This document shows, one piece after another, positions 1-6,864 of a stretch of DNA of 8,817 nt (within the stretch, counting starts at the first letter, position 1; every line of letters starts with the position of its first letter). The DNA comes from Planctomycetota bacterium. GTDB taxonomy: Bacteria; Planctomycetota; Planctomycetia; Pirellulales; Pirellulaceae. The notes below the pieces were generated by a model that worked only from the letters and a program-made list of their open reading frames with translations, made no database searches and was not told the DNA's origin. Location: contig JAHWKS010000154.1 of NCBI GenBank assembly GCA_019347795.1, positions 1 to 8,817 of the forward strand. The letters run 5' to 3'. Position numbers and translations under genes: made by a program.

Positions 1-1765
1 AGCTCGGCGGCGCATGGCCCGTGGCTTTCACAAAGCGTGCATACTGCGCGTTCGTCACCTCGTACTTGTCGATCCAGAACCCCTTGAGCGACACCGTTTG
101 CGCCGGCTCGCGCAGGCAGGCTTCCACGAAGTCGTCCACGGCTTGAGGATTTCCGGTAAGGGAGGCCAGCCCTTGAGCGTGGCTTCGCAACCGCGCTTCA
201 CTGGCGCCGAGCCAGGCGGGACCAGGCGGAATGTACACCATGCGTTCACGATCCGGCGCGGGGCGCGCGGTCGCTGCCGGCGAGGGAGTTTCGGGAGCCG
301 CACCCTTCACCGGCGCCGGATCATCTTTGCCATCGAGCGAAAACATCCACGCCCCGCCGACGACGATCAGCAACATCGCCAAGGCAACCGGGAGCGGTGG
401 AATGGAGGCGAAGAAGTTCTTTCCCTGCGTCCGTGAAGATCCGCGTGAAAAAGTTTCGGTACACTGCGATCCTGAAGCGGAACTGGGGGACGCGGTCAAC
501 TCGGGGACCGGTTTCCAGGGTACAAATGACGCCAAGTCTTCACCTGTGTCGCCAGCGCCCGAAACCGTATCTTGATGAGCAGGCGAAGCAACCGGAGCGC
601 CACGGGCTGGCGCAGAGGGCGCTGATGAGGCCGGAAAAGAAGGCGTCGGGTGAGGACGTCGAGCATCGGCCTTGGGCGCCTTGCGCAGAAGATCCTCGAT
701 ATCCTTCAGCATTTCGCCAGCGCGGCTGAAGCGTTCGCCCAGCTCGGGCGCCATGGCCCGCTCCACCAGTTTGCACACCGACTCCGGCAGGTCCGGCCGA
801 AGGGACCCCAAGGGCAGCGGACGTTTCCCCGAGACGAGCTGACGGAACACCACGCCCCGCTGCCCGTCAAACGGCGGCCGTCCGGCCAAAAGCGAGTACA
901 GGGTGGCGCCGACCGCGTATACGTCGGTCCGGGCATCGACGGTCAATCCCCGGGCTTGTTCAGGAGACATATAGGCGGGCGTTCCCACCACGCCGCCGGT
1001 CGCCGTGAGCCGCGCTTCAGAGTCGTCGCGCACGAGTCCGAAATCCATCACCACCACGTGCTTTCTCTTCGTTACGGACGATTTCTCCGTCGCCATGATG
1101 TTGCTGGGCTTGATGTCCCGATGGATCAGCCCTTGCGCGTGCATGGTGGCCAGTGCGTCGAGCACCGGATGAGCCAGCCGCAGCGCCGTTTGCCACGGGA
1201 AAGGCGCTCCATCGCTTTGAGCCGCGTGTCGATCGAGGACCTGGGCCAGTGTCTCGCCGTTGATGTACTGCATGACGATGTAATGAACATCGCCCTGCCG
1301 CCCCACGTCATGGACAGCCACCACGTTGAGATGATCGATCTTGGCCGCCGTTTGCGCCTCACGCCAGAATCGGGCAATGGCGTCGTCGCTGACGTTTTCG
1401 CGCGGGAGGACTTTAACCGCTCGCAGCGCATCCAACCGCACATGCCGGCCAAGATAGACCACGCCCATACCGCCGCGCCCTAATTCCCGCACCAAATGGC
1501 AATCGCCAAGCACCTGCCCCTGTTGGACCCCGCGGGGCATTGTCTCCGCGAGTCCAAACTTTAACGGCGCGTTGGGCAAAGTCGGCGCTAATTCTTCATG
1601 CTGCTTCAAGAAAGAGTAGAAGTCCGCTTGCAATTCAGGCGATTGCTGGAGCAGTTCCCTTGGATTGATGGGGCGGCCCGCCTCCTCGCCCTGCAAATAC
1701 TGAGCAATCAGCCGGTCCAAGCGGGCTTCGCGCGAAGGCTCGGGTTGATTGGGGGTGTCGATCAC
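1..1765 (-). CDS. Membrane Ser/Thr protein kinase with C-terminal FGE-sulfatase-like domain (partial)
   Basis: A Hanks-type Ser/Thr kinase, cut off by the left window edge; 588 codons are visible. In order: an N-terminal helical stretch (about 10-70), a glycine-rich loop GRGGMGVVY (96-104), the ATP-binding lysine K118 in AVKVL, a likely partner Glu136, the catalytic loop HRDIKPSN (215-222, D217), DFG (241-243), GTPAYMSPEQ (261-270), then a Pro/Ala/Ser-rich linker (364-450), one membrane segment (about 458-477) and the start of an FGE-sulfatase (SUMF1-like) domain from about 509, with the typical YEVTNAQYARFV near 568-579. All catalytic motifs are present, so it should be an active kinase with its C-terminal domain outside the cytoplasm. 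The start is GTG at 1765: GAGGAAAGAGG lies 6 bases upstream, and the overlapping ATG opens onto TGA at once. It follows the ECF sigma gene by 75 bases and is probably cotranscribed with it. Its substrate is unknown; the pairing suggests a role in regulating the sigma factor. Confidence 0.92.
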   Translation of the reverse strand, partial: MIDTPNQPEPSREARLDRLIAQYLQGEEAGRPINPRELLQQSPELQADFYSFLKQHEELAPTLPNAPLKFGLAETMPRGVQQGQVLGDCHLVRELGRGGMGVVYLGRHVRLDALRAVKVLPRENVSDDAIARFWREAQTAAKIDHLNVVAVHDVGRQGDVHYIVMQYINGETLAQVLDRHAAQSDGAPFPWQTALRLAHPVLDALATMHAQGLIHRDIKPSNIMATEKSSVTKRKHVVVMDFGLVRDDSEARLTATGGVVGTPAYMSPEQARGLTVDARTDVYAVGATLYSLLAGRPPFDGQRGVVFRQLVSGKRPLPLGSLRPDLPESVCKLVERAMAPELGERFSRAGEMLKDIEDLLRKAPKADARRPHPTPSFPASSAPSAPARGAPVASPAHQDTVSGAGDTGEDLASFVPWKPVPELTASPSSASGSQCTETFSRGSSRTQGKNFFASIPPLPVALAMLLIVVGGAWMFSLDGKDDPAPVKGAAPETPSPAATARPAPDRERMVYIPPGPAWLGASEARLRSHAQGLASLTGNPQAVDDFVEACLREPAQTVSLKGFWIDKYEVTNAQYARFVKATGHAPPS

Positions 1766-1771
1766 ATCGAT

Positions 1772-1782
1772 CCTCTTTCCTC
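1772..1782 (-). promoter_or_regulatory. Ribosome binding site of the kinase gene
   Basis: GAGGAAAGAGG on the minus strand ends 6 bases before the GTG at 1765. It is the main reason for choosing a GTG start, since the neighbouring ATG is followed directly by a stop codon. Confidence 0.6.
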
Positions 1783-1840
1783 AAAAGACGCCAAGCGAGC
1801 GGATTTGTGTCGCATTTCCGTCTTTTTTGTGCGTGCCGAT

Positions 1841-2401
1841 TCACTCCAGCGCAATGTTCGATTTTTTGAGCTTTTGAACTCCGCGGCGGATCAACCCCGC
1901 CACCTGATCGCGGTTGAGCGCCATGCGGTCGGCGATTTCCGACAGCGACAAGCCTCGTAGGTACTTCAGCTCTACCGCCTCACGCTGCGAGGGCGGCAAT
2001 TGCTGAAGGCTGGCGAGCACGTGAAATTGCTGCTCGCTAAAGATGGCGTTTTCGCTGGGGGTGGGCTGGTTGGCCAAAATGGATCGATCGAAGCGCTGCG
2101 ACGACCGCTCCAAGATTCCATGAATTTCCCGTTCGCGGGCGACATCGCGCTTGTCGCGGTGGAACTTGCGCTGCACGTCGCACAATTGCCGCTCCAAAAT
2201 GCGCCGCAGCCAGGCTAAGAATTCCGCCTGCGAGTTTCCACGAAACTCGTCCCGCTTTCGGTACGCCTGAAGCAGCGTCTCCTGGACCACGTCGGATTCG
2301 TCAACTTTCTCGCGCAGCGATCGCGGCAAGGCCTGACGAGCGAGAACTCGCAGATAGTCTCGGAATCCCCGCCAATCATCCAAATCGCCCGACAGCTCCA
2401 C
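1841..2401 (-). CDS. ECF-family RNA polymerase sigma factor, planctomycete type
   Basis: A sigma-70 family protein of 186 residues from GTG 2401 (191 if GTG 2416 is used). Numbering is from 2401. Region 2 covers roughly residues 15-85, with SDVVQETLLQAY (36-47) followed by EFRG and FLAWLRRIL, the core-binding and promoter -10 recognition helices. Region 4 is near the C-terminus, with LPPSQREAVELKYLRGLSLSE and a helix-turn-helix ending VAGLIRRGVQKLK. There is no extra C-terminal domain and no region 3, as expected for ECF factors. The sequence style fits the Planctomycetaceae-specific sigma-70 subfamily (TIGR02984-like, from memory). GTG 2401 is preferred because GGAGG lies 6 bases upstream; GTG 2416 has no close Shine-Dalgarno. 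No anti-sigma gene is visible; the kinase 75 bases downstream is the likely regulatory partner. Confidence 0.9.
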   Translation of the reverse strand: MELSGDLDDWRGFRDYLRVLARQALPRSLREKVDESDVVQETLLQAYRKRDEFRGNSQAEFLAWLRRILERQLCDVQRKFHRDKRDVAREREIHGILERSSQRFDRSILANQPTPSENAIFSEQQFHVLASLQQLPPSQREAVELKYLRGLSLSEIADRMALNRDQVAGLIRRGVQKLKKSNIALE

Positions 2402-2407
2402 GACGTA

Positions 2408-2412
2408 CCTCC
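2408..2412 (-). promoter_or_regulatory. Ribosome binding site favouring the 2401 start of the sigma gene
   Basis: GGAGG on the minus strand is separated by TACGTC (6 bases) from GTG 2401. The longer frame from GTG 2416 would have to include this site in its own coding sequence. A second GGAGG farther upstream (near 2436) sits about 16 bases from GTG 2416 and only 3 bases from an out-of-frame ATG. Confidence 0.5.
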
Positions 2413-2416
2413 GCAC

Positions 2417-2739
2417 GCAAGCTGGCCAGCATGATCCTCCAAGCTCGATCGCGACTACAATTCGCCCGTCAAACGAAAGATGGTGTTACCGCCTGGAATC
2501 GCAGGAACAGAGTGTTGGGCTAAGGTAGTGCGAGTATTGCTGAAGAGGAAATATTTTGAAACGGGTCACGGGCGCCAAGTGCAGGCCCGTCGCATGAAAG
2601 AAGCTACACCCTTCCAATGTCGGAGTCAATGATCATTTTCTGGGGGTGGCAATTTTTGGTGCCTTTAGGCAGTTAGGATGGCGAATGGACATGCTGTTTG
2701 GCGGGCGTTAGGGCAGCCGCGCCCAGACCACTTTTCCGC
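2417..2739. other. Non-coding stretch between the sigma gene and the Uma2 gene
   Basis: No convincing gene is seen on either strand. The stretch is more AT-rich than its neighbours around 2540-2660. It presumably holds the promoter of the sigma-kinase unit and the 3' end of the Uma2 transcript. A short GGCA/TGCC inverted pair near 2650 and a GGGCG/CGCCC pair near 2703-2722 are too small to call a terminator. Confidence 0.5.
2601..2629 (-). promoter_or_regulatory. Candidate sigma-70-like promoter upstream of the sigma-kinase unit
   Basis: On the minus strand TTGACT (2624-2629) and TAGCTT (2601-2606) are 17 bases apart. The -35 matches 5 of 6 consensus bases, but the -10 only about 3 of 6. It would leave a leader of about 190 bases before the sigma gene. 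This is a weak call made by eye. Confidence 0.2.
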
Positions 2740-3427
2740 CTATTCAGAATTCTCGGTCCCGCGGATTTCGGCCATGTGCTTGACGAAAGCGGCATGCTCC
2801 GGTGAGGCGGCGCCTTGGCCGACCACCGCGAGCACGCTCGCCAAGTCGCCTCGCACCAGCGCCGGCGCGTCGAGCCAGAGGCCGGGAAAGATCGTGCTGC
2901 GGAAAAGGCCGTCCTCGCCCGGCGAGTGCGGACGAAACTCGTCTCCCTCCAGCACGAACCAATCGACTTCCTCGTCGAGCACGCGGTGCACGACGTACTC
3001 CCGCACGCCGCTTCGGCGGTAGGCGTTCAATTTGTCGTGCAAGTCGTAGCTGGCGTTGGAGACGGCGACCTCAACCACCAGCTCCGGGGCGGCGTCGACG
3101 TAGCCGTCCTCGCCGATCTGCGCCTGGCCGCCGCACGCGGGGTCGATCAGCAGGAGCAAATCGGGCTGCGGCTCGCTTGTAAGCTCCAACCTCGCCGTCG
3201 TGTTATCTCCCCCGCGAACTCCAGGGGTGGCGGCTTTGTAAACTCCCAACCACGTCGCGAGATTCAGGTGGGGCTCGCCGTGCGCATCGAGACGGACAGG
3301 GGATCGGCATATAGACGACTCCGTTGATCAACTCGGCCTTCACGCCGGGCGGCATCGCTTCATAGCGGCGCTCGAACTCGTCGCGCGTCAGCCGGTCGCC
3401 TTGCTCCAACGGCCGTGAACGGATCAT
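2740..3427 (-). pseudogene. Uma2 family (DUF820) endonuclease-like protein, frameshifted
   Basis: Two overlapping frames together make one Uma2-family protein, a PD-(D/E)xK-fold family of unclear function. The N-terminal part (ATG 3427) reads [20 protein letters not shown] then NGVVYMP. The rest, in another frame, reads [20 protein letters not shown] and later PQPDLLLLID, PELVVEVA and YDLHDKLNAYRRSGVREYVV, which hold the acidic and lysine residues typical of the family. Removing one base from the GGGG run at 3299-3302 (plus strand) joins them into 229 codons including the stop (228 residues), a usual family length. No other stop or frameshift is seen, so the lesion is either very recent or a sequencing error. 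If it is real, the main product stops early; a TTG at 3249 could in theory start a 169-residue C-terminal piece. It is divergent from the permease. TTG 3457 is an alternative start, but ATG 3427 matches the family better. Confidence 0.85.
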
Positions 3428-3572
3428 GCCTGCTCTCTGCGTTACAAGGAGGACCAATACTCGATCGTCCTCCAGTATAGTAGAAAACTCGCAGGCTCTC
3501 CGCCCGGCCTGCGATTTGCTCTACGATTTGCTCCCTGCTGGCCCCGAACCGACGCTTCCCTCCACGAGTCGC
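3428..3572. promoter_or_regulatory. Divergent intergenic region with possible -10 elements
   Basis: This 145-base gap between the Uma2 and permease starts should hold both promoters. TATAGT at 3476-3481 (plus) and TATACT at 3474-3479 (minus) each match 5 of 6 bases of the -10 consensus and overlap each other. No good -35 hexamer was found at the right distance on either strand, so the assignment is tentative. Confidence 0.25.
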
Positions 3573-4679
3573 ATGGCTTCCCCTGCGGACGAACCGGCGC
3601 CCGTCTCGCACACCGGCGTGTTCACGCGCGAGCGGCTGACGGCGATCGTGCTGCTGGCGGTAACGGCGATCGCGCTCTACCTGTGCTACCGCATCGCCCA
3701 GCCGTTCTTGCCGGCGCTGACGTGGGCGCTCGCGCTGGCGGTGATCGCCCGCCCCGTGCACCACCGGATTGCGCGGCGGATTCCCTCCCGCAACGTCGCG
3801 GCGGCGATCTCGGTGACGCTGGTCACGCTCTTGATCCTGGCGCCGGTCGTGCTGCTGACCTGGCGGGTGGCCAGTCAGGCTTCGCGGTACGCCAGCTACG
3901 TCGAACAGATCGACGAGGAAGTGATCGAGGAGAAGGTCCAATCGATCGCGTCGGAGCATCCTCGGCTGAAGCAGCTAGTGGATTGGATGCGCCGCAATAT
4001 GCAAGCCGAGCAGAGCATGCGGCGGATGTTCGCCGGCGTCGGGGGCGGACTCTCCTCGACCGTGAGCGGCACGTTCTGGGTGGCGGCTCAACTGCTGATC
4101 ACGCTCTTCGTGCTGTTCTTTCTTTTCCGCGACGAGCCGCAGGCGATTGCCGCCGTGCGCGAAATCCTTCCGCTCCCCTCCGAAGAGAAGGACCAGGTGC
4201 TGGCCCGCGCCGACGACACCATTCACGCCACGATCTACGGCACCGTGGTGGTGGCCGCCGTGCAGGGTTTTCTGGGCGGGCTGATGTTCTGGTGGCTGGG
4301 ACTGCCGGCCCCGGTCTTCTGGGGGCTGGTGATGGGGGCGCTGGCCATCGTTCCGTACTTGGGAGCGTTCTTCATCTGGGCGCCCGCGGCCGTGTGGCTG
4401 GCGATGGAAGGGGAGTTCGCCAAGGCCGCGATTTTGACCCTCTGGGGAACGGTGGTAGTGGGGCTGATCGACAATCTCTTGTATCCGATCCTGGTCGGCA
4501 AGCGGCTCCGGCAGCATACGCTGATCGCCTTCATCGCGATCATCGGCGGCCTGGCCGTGTTCGGCGCGTCGGGCATCGTGCTGGGGCCGGTGATTGTGAC
4601 GATGACCGGGGCGCTCTTGAACATCTGGTGGCGCCGAACCTCCGCCGGCCGCGCCGCCGACGAGAATCACGCGGCGTGA
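3573..4679 (+). CDS. AI-2E family transporter (PerM/YdiK-like permease)
   Basis: An integral membrane protein of 368 residues. Hydrophobic segments lie at about 22-42, 44-62 and 74-98, then a charged, largely helical soluble section (100-160, rich in Glu/Gln/Arg), and further membrane segments at about 166-186, 222-245, 247-277, 284-307 and 316-352. This two-block layout with a soluble loop after the third segment is typical of the AI-2E/PerM family, as are VPYLGAFFIWAPAA (260-273), DNLLYPILVGKRLRQH (300-315) and GLAVFGASGIVLGP (326-339). Members have been linked to autoinducer-2 export or Na+/H+ exchange, but the substrate cannot be read from sequence. ATG 3573 is chosen because the frame upstream (open back to 3426) lacks hydrophobic or family-like sequence; its Shine-Dalgarno is weak. 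The gene is divergent from Uma2 and converges on xisI, 3 bases separating the two stop codons. Confidence 0.9.
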   Translation: MASPADEPAPVSHTGVFTRERLTAIVLLAVTAIALYLCYRIAQPFLPALTWALALAVIARPVHHRIARRIPSRNVAAAISVTLVTLLILAPVVLLTWRVASQASRYASYVEQIDEEVIEEKVQSIASEHPRLKQLVDWMRRNMQAEQSMRRMFAGVGGGLSSTVSGTFWVAAQLLITLFVLFFLFRDEPQAIAAVREILPLPSEEKDQVLARADDTIHATIYGTVVVAAVQGFLGGLMFWWLGLPAPVFWGLVMGALAIVPYLGAFFIWAPAAVWLAMEGEFAKAAILTLWGTVVVGLIDNLLYPILVGKRLRQHTLIAFIAIIGGLAVFGASGIVLGPVIVTMTGALLNIWWRRTSAGRAADENHAA

Positions 4680-4682
4680 CTC

Positions 4683-5018
4683 CTAACCCACGGCAAAGTC
4701 AGTGAGCTGGCGGACGTTGGCGGGATGGAACCCCAACACGATGTCCTCCCGCGGAACGCCGGCGGACAATAACTCCTCGGCGATGGGGCGCGTCGTCCCG
4801 TCGTACTGGATCCAGATCTTGCCGCCGATGATGTCCACGTGCAGGACGCAGCCGTGAACGCGACGCTGCCCGTCCCAGCCGACGTGCATCACCTCGTAAT
4901 GATCTTTCTCGGCGTCAACAATCGCCTCCGTTTCGATCTCTCCGTGCGACGGTTTGTAGCTGGCGTACTCCTCGATCAGCCTTCGCACGATTTCGCGATA
5001 GTTGTCTACTCGATCCAT
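4683..5018 (-). CDS. xisI: XisI-like protein (fdxN element excision controlling factor family)
   Basis: A 111-residue protein, full family length. Family marks are visible throughout: MDRVDNYREIV at the start, EEYASYKP (16-23), HYEVMHVGWDGQRRVHGCVL (40-59), GKIWIQYDGT (66-75), VPREDIVLGFHP (88-99) and the C-terminal LTDFAVG (105-111). In Anabaena, XisI and XisH are needed together with the recombinase XisF to excise the fdxN element during heterocyst formation. Here no recombinase or element is visible, so that role cannot be assumed; the pair must do something else or act with a distant partner. Its ATG lies inside xisH (13-base overlap) and has no clear Shine-Dalgarno, which points to translational coupling and a fixed ratio of the two proteins. 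It converges on the permease gene with 3 bases between stops. Confidence 0.9.
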   Translation of the reverse strand: MDRVDNYREIVRRLIEEYASYKPSHGEIETEAIVDAEKDHYEVMHVGWDGQRRVHGCVLHVDIIGGKIWIQYDGTTRPIAEELLSAGVPREDIVLGFHPANVRQLTDFAVG

Positions 5019-5425
5019 TGCACGATCCGGGGTGGGGCGTCATCGAAAATCAACACGCGAAGCTGCAGTCGGTCGATAAGGAACTGGCCAAACCGCTCCG
5101 AAAGCAGCCCCTCGTAAACGCGAAACGGCGCGGCCAAGTAAAGTTGCCGGTCCGGCTCTGTTTCTGCCAGGATTGCGCGGTAGACCGAGTATTGGCCAAC
5201 CGCCTCTTCCAGGTCACGAATTGTCGAGGGGCTCAGGAAGCTCTGAATCTCCACGGCGATCCTGCGGCCGTGTTTTTCCGCCGCGACTGCTTGCTGTTCG
5301 GCGCCGAGATCGACGAATAGATCTTTACCGCCAAACGAGAGCGTCAATGGATCGTGCGTGATGATCCATCCATCGTCGGTTAACGCGCGAACAACGGCGT
5401 CATGATGAACGTTCTTGGCGGGCAT
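5006..5425 (-). CDS. xisH: XisH-like protein (PD-(D/E)xK-fold fdxN excision factor family)
   Basis: A 139-residue protein from ATG 5425 (a TTG at 5431 adds two residues). XisH family marks: MPAKNVHHDAV, DDGWIITHDPLTLSFGGKD (17-35), VDLGAE (38-43), RIAVEIQSF (55-63), DLEEAVGQYSVYRAIL (about 71-86) and a C-terminal LIFDDAPPRIVQWIE. The family has a restriction-endonuclease-like fold, with D39 and E59 as likely metal ligands. The position normally held by lysine (E-I-K-S-F as I recall the family) reads CAG, glutamine (Q61; codon 5243-5245), so nuclease activity is doubtful. XisH is normally found with XisI, which overlaps its 3' end here. The MFS gene ends 65 bases upstream on the same strand; no strong Shine-Dalgarno or promoter is seen in that gap. 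The family call is secure; the function outside cyanobacterial excision is unknown. Confidence 0.9.
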   Translation of the reverse strand: MPAKNVHHDAVVRALTDDGWIITHDPLTLSFGGKDLFVDLGAEQQAVAAEKHGRRIAVEIQSFLSPSTIRDLEEAVGQYSVYRAILAETEPDRQLYLAAPFRVYEGLLSERFGQFLIDRLQLRVLIFDDAPPRIVQWIE

Positions 5426-5490
5426 GGGCAAACGATGCCTCGAATACCGAGAATCTTGCTCTCCTATTTTACCATGCTCCGCCAGCGCGG

Positions 5491-6768
5491 TTACTTGCCC
5501 GCCAGCGCCTCCTGGGCCGGATAGTCCTTGCCGCCGCGGGCGGCGAGGATCACCAGGATCAGGCCCAGGGCCATCATTCCCGCGGCGGTGTAGTAGGGCG
5601 TCTGCAGGCCGAGCCGCAGGAGCGGGATGCCCACCGCCGAGCCGACGATGCGGGCCAGGGCGTTCACGCTTTGTCCCACGCCGAGGATGGCGCCTTGCTT
5701 CTCGGGATCGGTCCGGCGCGAGAGGAGCGAGTTCAGCATCGGCTGCATGAAGGAGAATCCCGCCACGACCACCGCCAGTGCGATCAAGAGCATCGGCGCC
5801 GAAGAGCGCGACACGGCCGCGACCATCAGCATGAATCCGATCAGCTCCAGCCCCGCGCCGGTCGCCGCCAGCTTGCCTTCGTCAATGCGGCCGGCCAGCC
5901 GCCGCACGAGGCCGCCTTGCACCAAGGCGAGCGTGGCGCCGATGTAGGCGTACGTCAGAGACACCTGGCCCCAACTGAAGTCGAACGGATGCGCCGCGGC
6001 GGCCTCCGCCGTTTCTTCTCCTTTGATCAACAGCGAGAGGGTCGTCTCGAAGTTGGCGAAGGAAAAGACGCACACGAAGATCGCCAGCAGCAAGAGGCCG
6101 ATCGAGGGGGTCGCGAGCGCCCGGCGGAAGCCGCGAGTATCGAACAGAAGACGATGGGCCCGCTCGCTGTCCGGCCGGAGCGATTCCGGAAGCAGGAAGA
6201 CCGCCATCGCCAAAGCGATCGCCGAAAGCATCGCCGCCGCGTAACCCGGCCAAGGTCCCGGCGGCGCGCCTTCGTAGGGAACCGCCAGGTAGCCGAACAG
6301 CGGCCCGAAGGTGAATCCCAGCCCGAACGCCATCCCGATCAGGGCCATTCCCTTGGGCCGCTGCTGGAGCGTGGTCGAATCGGCGATGTACGCCTGCGCC
6401 GTCGAGATGGTAGCCCCCGCGATGCCCGCCCCCATCCGCGACGCCAGCAGCAGCCAGTAACTTTGCACCACCGTCGCCCAGCCGAAGAGCGAGTAGAAGA
6501 CGACCGAGCCTCCCAGCCCGATCATCAGCACCGGCCGGCGGCCGATGCGGTCGGAGAGGCGGCCCCACATCGGCGAGAAAATCAACTGCATCGCCGAGAA
6601 GCTGGCCATCAGCCCGCCCAGCATCCAGCCGGAGGGATCGTCCACGAAGTGATCGGCGTAAATCGGCAACAGCGGCAACACCATGCCGAAGCCGAGCAGG
6701 TCGATGAACACCGTCAGAAAGATGACGGCCAGCGAGCCGCGAGAGCCGGAGGTGGATCGGTCGGGCAT
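5491..6768 (-). CDS. MFS transporter, DHA1/TetA-like drug:H+ antiporter
   Basis: A 425-residue major facilitator with about twelve hydrophobic segments. Diagnostic stretches are DLLGFGMVLPLLPIY in helix 1 (23-37), the loop 2-3 motif GRLSDRIGRRPV (69-80), GAGIAGATISTAQAYIAD in helix 4, and the antiporter-type FGLGFTFGPLFGYL in helix 5. A central hydrophilic loop follows LPESLRPDSERAH, as in 6+6 transporters. It most resembles the TetA/multidrug group that exports small hydrophobic compounds in exchange for protons across the inner membrane; the actual substrate is unknown and no resistance claim is justified. ATG 6768 is preferred because GGAAG lies a few bases upstream; the frame stays open to 6852, but those extra 28 residues are polar and unlike the family. 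recJ ends 96 bases upstream on the same strand. No TetR-like regulator is adjacent. Confidence 0.9.
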   Translation of the reverse strand: MPDRSTSGSRGSLAVIFLTVFIDLLGFGMVLPLLPIYADHFVDDPSGWMLGGLMASFSAMQLIFSPMWGRLSDRIGRRPVLMIGLGGSVVFYSLFGWATVVQSYWLLLASRMGAGIAGATISTAQAYIADSTTLQQRPKGMALIGMAFGLGFTFGPLFGYLAVPYEGAPPGPWPGYAAAMLSAIALAMAVFLLPESLRPDSERAHRLLFDTRGFRRALATPSIGLLLLAIFVCVFSFANFETTLSLLIKGEETAEAAAAHPFDFSWGQVSLTYAYIGATLALVQGGLVRRLAGRIDEGKLAATGAGLELIGFMLMVAAVSRSSAPMLLIALAVVVAGFSFMQPMLNSLLSRRTDPEKQGAILGVGQSVNALARIVGSAVGIPLLRLGLQTPYYTAAGMMALGLILVILAARGGKDYPAQEALAGK

Positions 6769-6864
6769 GTTCTTCCAATTGCGGCGAGAATCGGTAGCGC
6801 GGGTGAGGCCCCCGACATTACCAAAAGACGCCTCGCGAGCTAAGGCCCGCACGCCGATTCGCCC

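Noticed and set aside
650..1483. Plus-strand open frame of 277 codons opposite the kinase
   Set aside because: The minus strand carries every kinase motif in one continuous frame; the plus frame is Arg/His-rich without a recognisable domain.
2640..2725. Possible terminators downstream of the Uma2 gene
   Set aside because: Stems of only 4-5 bp with long loops and no T-run in the right place.
2678..3327. Several plus-strand frames opposite Uma2
   Set aside because: Arg/Pro/Ala-rich antisense shadows of a recognised Uma2 reading frame.
3683..4705. Plus-strand frame of 340 codons and minus-strand frame of 231 codons over the permease
   Set aside because: Both are Gly/Arg/Asp- or His/Gln-rich without hydrophobic segments, while the frame at 3573-4679 gives a clean AI-2E family membrane protein.
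4683..5425. Reading xisH-xisI as evidence for a programmed excision element in this window
   Set aside because: No recombinase, flanking direct repeats or interrupted gene are visible, so only the gene families can be claimed.
5479..5508. Two copies of CCGCCAGCGC around the MFS stop codon as a possible binding site
   Set aside because: Ten bases of GC-rich sequence, one copy inside coding sequence; likely chance in a GC-rich genome.
5671..6843. Plus-strand open frame of 390 codons opposite the MFS gene
   Set aside because: Low-complexity Arg/Glu/His/Gln composition antisense to a clear twelve-helix transporter; a shadow frame.
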